From Nigrospora sphaerica (Eukaryota; Ascomycota; Sordariomycetes; Amphisphaeriales; Apiosporaceae), in NCBI GenBank assembly GCA_018287875.1, contig JAGVVL010000001.1, positions 8,866,001-8,930,000 on the forward strand: a stretch of 64,000 nt of DNA. The letters run 5' to 3'. Below are positions 58,513 to 64,000 of this stretch, piece by piece (within the stretch, counting starts at the first letter, position 1; the number at the start of each line of letters is the position of its first letter). The notes below the pieces were generated by a model, which was given only the letters and a program-made list of their open reading frames with translations, was not told the DNA's origin and did not search any database. The position numbers and the translations under genes were made by a program.

Positions 58513-59830
58513 GTGGCGGCAGCGATCGTTGTCATAATACGAGGGCGCAGCCGAGTAGCGCCCCTGGCTTGAATACAATGGTAGCCTGAATTGAATCTTA
58601 ATCCCCAATAAGCCATCTACTACGGCCGCCTATCTTTTCGGACGGTGCCTGGCCAATCGTCTTACATTGAATCGTGACTGAAGAGCGGAACACCCTCTCT
58701 GCCTGGAGGTACTTAGGCGGGCGCGTAAATCTGCCCAGGCGAAACCAAAGTACGCCGTCGCCGCCGCCCGTGCTCGCTATGCTGGGTTACAAGGGCACGG
58801 GGATTGCCGTAGGAGAGCCGCAACAGAGGCTCTCTCATCGGGCAAGGGTGGCCCTCGCCATAGCCCCCCCAAGCCGGGGTTCGCGATGCTGGCAAAAGGA
58901 ATGGGTCGAGGGGCGGACCAGCAACAAAAAGCCGCGCGCCTCGGCTGGTATAGCCTTTCCCTCAAGGCGGATGCCTTGGCGACCAAGTGAAAACTCCCCG
59001 GTTGTCCTTCTCGCGACGGATTTCGCCTCCCTTCGGCCGTGCCGCCTCGTCCAAGTCCATGCGGGGGAGAGCAGAGCTGCACAATCCCCGGGAACGGGCG
59101 TAACTATGGGCCGGTCGCGCGAGAAGGGGAGAGGCAACGCTGGACGCTGGCTTGTACAGCGTGGCGCGGGCGCGTACGATGCTGCAGTGCCCGTACGACG
59201 GCCGAGTCACCCCCGCTCCGGAGCCTTGCAGGAAAAACCCGCCTCGACCGCGGTCGCCTGCAGAACCATGCCCCCAGCAACAGCGCCAAGCACTCGCGCG
59301 CAAGATCTGGAGTCACATATCGGCCTGGTCGTGGCCTCGGATCGGTCGCACACGCGAGGAGGCGGTCAGCCTGGCGTGCTGCTCGTGCCCGTGGGTTCCG
59401 TTCATTCGAGATCCGGCCGCCCCGCGTAGGCTTCTCCTCCGCAATACTCGTCTGCCTGCCTGCCGCTTCGCCGGTGTGGGTGCTGCTCGCCCCTCCCCCT
59501 TGAAATCTGCGACCGCAGGGGTGGCAGGCCGTCGGCCGAGACACGAGAGCCGAATGTGCTGCAGGCTGAGCAGTGTGTACGCAGCCTCCAGCGTGGCCAC
59601 CGAAGGTCGGCCCGACGGTAGATCGGAGCCCTACCCCTTTCCCGCGTTCTCATATACTGGCCGCAGGCGCCAGTACCAGAGGGACCCAAGCACTTGATGC
59701 TCTCGCGGGGCCCTTTGCCCTTCTTCTTGCCTTGTCAAGCCCTTGGGCCTGTCCACCTCAAGACCTCGCTCTTCTTTCGCAGAAACTGCGAGCTCCCTAC
59801 GCGCCACACAAATCGTGGCTGCTCCTCAAC
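58513..59830. other. intergenic region, no gene seen
   Basis: 1.3 kb of GC-rich DNA. Frames of 150-250 codons exist on both strands at 58674-59700 but overlap one another, lack domains and have Arg/Pro/Ala composition typical of GC artefacts. Confidence 0.5.
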
Positions 59831-60572
59831 ATGGCCATACTCGCCATACGACAGCGACAACGCGCTGCGTCGCCGGCGCCCTTGGACGTGGACATTCTCG
59901 AGGGGCGGGCTACCATCACGCAGGTGCTCGTACGCCCCAGCACGACCCAAGTAGCGACGGTAACGCTGGGGCCGGCCCGGCCGACGACGACCGACGAAAC
60001 GGCGACCACGCTGGTGGCGGCACCACTGATGAGCGACGGCATAAGCCAAGAGGCGTTGGGCGGTATTCTCGGCGGCGTGGTGGCGGCGGTATTGGCACTG
60101 CTCCTGTTGCTGGTGTGGTGCGGTCACGTACACATGCCAGGCTCCGTGGCCAGCAGCGGTAGCGGCAGCGGCAGCGGCAGCGGCAGCGGCAGCGGCAATC
60201 GGTCGTCCAAGTCGCGGTCCAGCCCGTCGTCCCGCACTGGCTCCTCGAGATTCACGTCCGACGGCTCGGGCAGCGACATGCAACACGGCCGCTACCCGAC
60301 GCCGCAACCTGGCCCCGGGGAGGAGGGGAGGCGGTGGCCCGCTGCCGCCCATGATGATGCACGGGGGGCTATCGGGAGGCCCACCGCTAGCGGGAAGGGG
60401 GTTTGGTGGCCCGCCACCACCTGGGGGGTTGGGAAGCCCGCAGCAAGGGATGGGAGGGCCACCCCCCATGGGAGGAGCGCCACCGATGGGAGGACCACTG
60501 GGTGGGTTTCCTTTCGGTCGCGGGGGGCCACCGCCCATGATGGGGAGAGGGGGCCCGCCACCGATGGGCTAG
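59831..60572 (+). CDS. single-TM protein with Gly/Pro/Met-rich tail; frame break inside
   Basis: The frame begins at ATG 59831 (context CAACATGGCC). It has a Thr-rich N-terminal part (about 1-67), SDGISQEALGGILGGVV leading into one transmembrane helix (about 77-96), a Ser-Gly repeat from a GGCAGC tandem, and a Ser/Arg-rich stretch ending in RYPTPQPGPG near 60319. Beyond this point the frame becomes unnatural, whereas the frame one base further on encodes a coherent tail built on GGPPPMGG-like repeats, ending at TAG 60570-60572. I see no intron with acceptable splice sites that would join the two. A one-base insertion in the CCCCGGGG run at 60313-60320 would explain it, as would a real frameshift mutation or a sequencing error. 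Fungal proteins with this TM plus Gly/Pro-rich tail are common and functionally uncharacterised. The coding character of both halves is inferred from composition. Confidence 0.6.
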
Positions 60573-62504
60573 AGAGACAGGCATCCGTCCATCGCGACAG
60601 TCATCTGCACCAAGGGTCAGTGGATTGCTTGTGTGAAGCGATGCCTCATCCACGGAGTAGTCTCGCGACATACCGTTCACTTGTATACTTCATGGGGGAT
60701 GGTCCCGGTGAATGTAACCGCCAAGCCGGCGCAAGAGCTGGTACTTCCTCTTCCTGGGGGATGCCAAAGCAGAAAACAGAGGCGCAACAGAGATCTTGCC
60801 CCCATCGCTCAGGGAAACAGTGGGCCAGCGATACCAGGCCTTTACCCTCCCCCTTCGAGTTCATTGGCATTCATTAGAGGGCATGGGGGATGGGCTCTCT
60901 TCCGACGCCCAATGTATCGGTCCATCCTTGGGTGCTGTTCGCAGCTGGTCGATCGAAGGTTCGGCCGGCGTGCCATGCCATGCGGCAATAAAAGCCTAAT
61001 TGGACAACCAGCAGGAAGTAAGAACGCTAGGAACGGGGGGGGATATGGTTGTGGGCGGAAAACCGATGGTCCAAGTGGTGATGGTGGTGAGAAGCAACGA
61101 ACCAGGTCATGGGCAGTTCGCCCTAATGCGCGCCAAAACCGGCAGGTGTTCCTTCCCTTTTCGCGCCTTCCTCGTTTGTTCGCTCCCGTCTCCTTTTTCC
61201 AAATGAGGAGCGACCACTACGACACCACTAAAAACTCTACTAGATTGCGCTCGTCTAGATGGCACACCCTCCACGACAATCCCAAGCGTGGTGCAATTAC
61301 CCACGGCATTGTCGGCGTTTTATGCCGTTGCACATTTACTTTCCCATCCCAAGAGAAAAGCAAAGGCAGATGGAGTGCGCGAGGCGACGCTAACGACTCC
61401 GACGCGCCTATCGTACGACGTGAGGAGGGAAAATGGCCAACCTTCACCTGCCGCTCTGGACATTGACCGAGTCTCGGCTGCACGCTAGGTTACCTGGATG
61501 CCCGCCGATGGACCCCAGCATCCTTCCATCGACAGTGGAGGCCCTGTCAGCCGCGTCTCCAGCAAACGACCCGCTACCTCTGCCGCCCAGGCCACCGTGA
61601 GAGGCCTAGGCCCGCGATCCGATCCACGGGAACCACGGCTGGCCGCTCGCATCCCAGGCACCACGTCCACCATGTTGCCCTAATGGCAGCCCTGGGCCCG
61701 CACCCTTCCGACTTATCCGCCATTGGCGATAGTCGGCCAACGGCTCGAGCGGGGCTCGGTGCTGCGTGGGCTGGATTCTCGTCACCTCTCACATTGCGCC
61801 GGCTTTAGCTCCAGATACAGTCGCCTCATGGACAAGACGCATGGCGCCATAGAAATGCCTTCCTGTCCCGTCCGGTTCCCCTGAGGCCATCGCCTAACCT
61901 GGGCCGGTTGCTGCCAGAGGGATGCGGCTGGCCCCGCCTCGGAGGCCGACTATTCGGCGTCATGCCGTCGGCGCGATTCAGTTGGCCCGGGTCGGGGGGA
62001 AGGCCCATGCGCTCAACAGGGGAAGCCAACACGATGGGGTCGTGAGGGCTTCCTGCTCCTTGAGCTGACCGTTGGGCCCTGGCGAGACTATCTGTCCATG
62101 CGCCCCCATCTCCATCATTTCCCCGGGAGCCGCTAGGCCGGGGGCGCAGGAGCGACCCCTGCCGCGCGACTAATACAACTGCGGAAGCTCGACGGCCGCC
62201 GCAATGTCCACCCCGGCTTATCTCGCCCTGCATCCTACGGAGCGCGCCCCCAGCCGAGTGCGGCCCCTGGATGAGCGGTCGCCATCCGCAGCGATACTGA
62301 CGAGGCAAACGTTTGCGAGCACGCGGGCCCCCGCGGCCGCCTGCAGGTTCAAATACGACGCTGCCCGCATGCGTCGTCTCGAAAAGGGCTGGCTCTGCTG
62401 GTCTCCCTCATCGCCGTGGATCGCCTTTGTGTTCCCCTGCGTCCTTCGTTGCTACCCCATCGTGAGCGGCACGCGTCTTGTCTGGAAAGACAGCCTCGTC
62501 CACC
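60573..62504. other. intergenic region, no gene seen
   Basis: 1.9 kb between the TM-protein gene and the protease gene. No supportable gene or RNA is seen. Confidence 0.5.
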
Positions 62505-64000
62505 ATGTTTGGAAAGAGCCTTCTTCTGCCGCTTCTGGCGGGCGCCGCCACGGTGCTAGCCCAGGATGGGGCCAAGAAGCCCTCCAACGTCGTTCCCGGC
62601 GGCTACATCGTCGAGTTTGAGCCGGCCGAGGACCTCACCCAGTACCGAACGGCGCTTCCCCCTTCCTGCGACACCGTTATGCAGTACAACTACAAGCTGT
62701 TCAAGGGAGAGTCCATCCAGTTCAAGGACCACAAAACGGCCGAACAGCAGGTCGCCCGTTTGAAGGCCTTGGGCGCCGTCAAGAACGTGTGGCCCAAGCA
62801 GATCTACAGGCTGCCAGACGAGCTCCAATGGGCCGGCCAGGAGGGCCTCGGCGCCGAGTCTGGAGGTATCGCCAAGCGTGCGCTCGCCAACGAAACCACC
62901 GACTCGCCCCACATCATGACCCAAGTGGACAAGCTTCGGGCCGAGGGTGTGACGGGCAAGGGCATCAAGATTGCCATTATTGATTCCGGTGTGAGTGACT
63001 GCCCCCACCCCTTGCCTCTGCGTCACGGTAGCCTTGGGGATCTGTCGGTGGGCTTGCCAGGATGAACAAATCTAACGGTGCCCAGATTGACTACAAGCAC
63101 GAAGCGCTTGGTGGCTGCTTCGGTAGTCCCGACTGCCTGGTCGTCGAAGGCTACGACGTCGTGGGCGATGCGTACACGGGCTTCAACATTCCCGTGCCCG
63201 ATGACGACCCTTACGATGACTGCGGCGGCCACGGCACGCACGTAGCCGGCATCATCGCCGCGCAGCCGAACAAGTACGGATTCACCGGCGCGGCCCCCGG
63301 CGTCAAGCTTTCGGCCTACCGCGTGTTTGGCTGCGACGGCTCCGCCGCCAACGATGTTCTCATTGATGCTTACATGCGTGCCTACGAGGACGGCGCCGAC
63401 ATCATCACGGCCTCGATCGGAGGGCCCTCGGGATGGTCCGAGAACCCGTGGTCCGTCGTCGTTTCCCGCATCGCCGAGGCCGGCGTCCCCTGCACCGTCT
63501 CGGCCGGCAACGACGGCGACATGGGCCTGTTCTACGCCAGCACGGCGGCCGACGGCAAGAAGGTGACGGCTATCGCCTCGTTTGACAACTGGCTGTCCCC
63601 CGTGCTCCTGGCGCAGTCCAACTACACGGTCGCCGGCGGCGAGGAACAAGCGTTTGGCTACGCCGTCGGGAAGCCCGCCGCGTGGGCCGACCTGAAGCTG
63701 CCCTTGTGGACGCCCAGCTTCAACACCACGGACCCGGCTATGGGCTGTGACCCGTACCCCGCCGACACGCCCGACTTGTCCGACAAGATTGTCCTCATCC
63801 GCCGCGGCACCTGCGCCTACACATTGAAGGCCCAGAACGCGGCGGCCAAGGGCGCCAAGTACATCATGTTCTACAACAATGTGGCGGGCGCCCCGGCGGT
63901 GACGGCTGAGGTGTCCGACATCCTGGCGATCGGAATGGCCGAGGCGACCACGGGTGAAGCCTGGGTCAAGGCCCTCGCGGCTGGATCCACCGTCGAGCTG
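62505..64000 (+). CDS. subtilisin-like serine protease (S8) with PA domain, 3' end outside window
   Basis: A secreted endoprotease made as a preproprotein. Two exons are visible (62505-62990, 63086-64000; 95-bp intron, GTGAGT donor, CCCAG acceptor, phase 0), giving 467 residues before the window ends in open frame. A signal peptide (MFGKSLLLPLLAGAATVLA) is followed by an I9-type propeptide (GGYIVEFEPAEDL to about residue 105, ending VKNVWPKQIY). The intron falls exactly in the Asp motif, rebuilt as IAIIDSGIDYKH (Asp160). The catalytic His is in CGGHGTHVAGI (His211). ASIGGPSGW and SAGNDGD (oxyanion region) follow, then a protease-associated domain (about 390-467) with DKIVLIRRGTCAYTLKAQNAAAKGA. 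The catalytic Ser lies beyond the window, so activity cannot be judged. The arrangement matches fungal extracellular subtilases with an inserted PA domain, related to Vpr-type enzymes. Confidence 0.94.

Overview
The window is nuclear DNA from a filamentous ascomycete (Pezizomycotina, probably Sordariomycetes; the class is my inference). The signs are short introns of 57-125 bp in coding regions with GTRNGT donors, CTRAC-like branch sites and CAG acceptors, very GC-rich third codon positions, and typical fungal families: a Zn2Cys6 regulator, a velvet-like protein, a GH47 mannosidase, a CBM21 PP1-targeting subunit, a CCC1/VIT transporter and an S8 protease with inhibitor and PA domains. I see no bacterial, organellar or CRISPR-like features and no convincing tRNA or rRNA. 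Exon joints were worked out by eye from splice consensus and reading phase; each quoted joint keeps the frame open.

Layout. 2.2-9.6 kb is a compact carbohydrate-flavoured block: a Zn2Cys6 transcription factor (-), a divergently oriented glucokinase-type hexokinase with unusual acidic and low-complexity insertions (+), and a type II membrane GH47 alpha-mannosidase (-) convergent with it. 9.6-13.3 kb is a lower-GC stretch with one orphan open frame. A mitochondrial BolA-like protein lies at 13.3-13.8 kb and a minimal velvet-like protein at 16.8-17.3 kb.

17.3-47.6 kb is about 30 kb without any gene I can support. It is mostly GC-rich and full of simple repeats (CT/GT, GA, CAG, CTG, GGAC, CA and several minisatellites), with a lower-GC island at 20.8-22.1 kb carrying an orphan ORF. 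The desert ends in a long leader with a probable 427-bp 5'UTR intron in front of a PP1/glycogen-targeting subunit of Gac1 type (47.6-50.1 kb).

51.7-64 kb is normal gene space: a secreted acid phosphatase (-) whose leader holds a 21-bp repeat that reads as coiled-coil heptads on the other strand, a CCC1/VIT-type vacuolar iron transporter (+), a small secreted protein (+), a single-TM protein whose Gly/Pro/Met-rich tail is in a shifted frame (+), and the first two exons of a subtilisin-like protease cut by the window end (+).

Functional links (inference): glucokinase, GH47 and the Gac1-like subunit all touch sugar or glycogen handling, and the divergent Zn2Cys6 factor is a candidate local regulator. 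The secreted phosphatase and protease fit a saprotrophic nutrient-scavenging lifestyle. No biosynthetic cluster or mobile element could be demonstrated.
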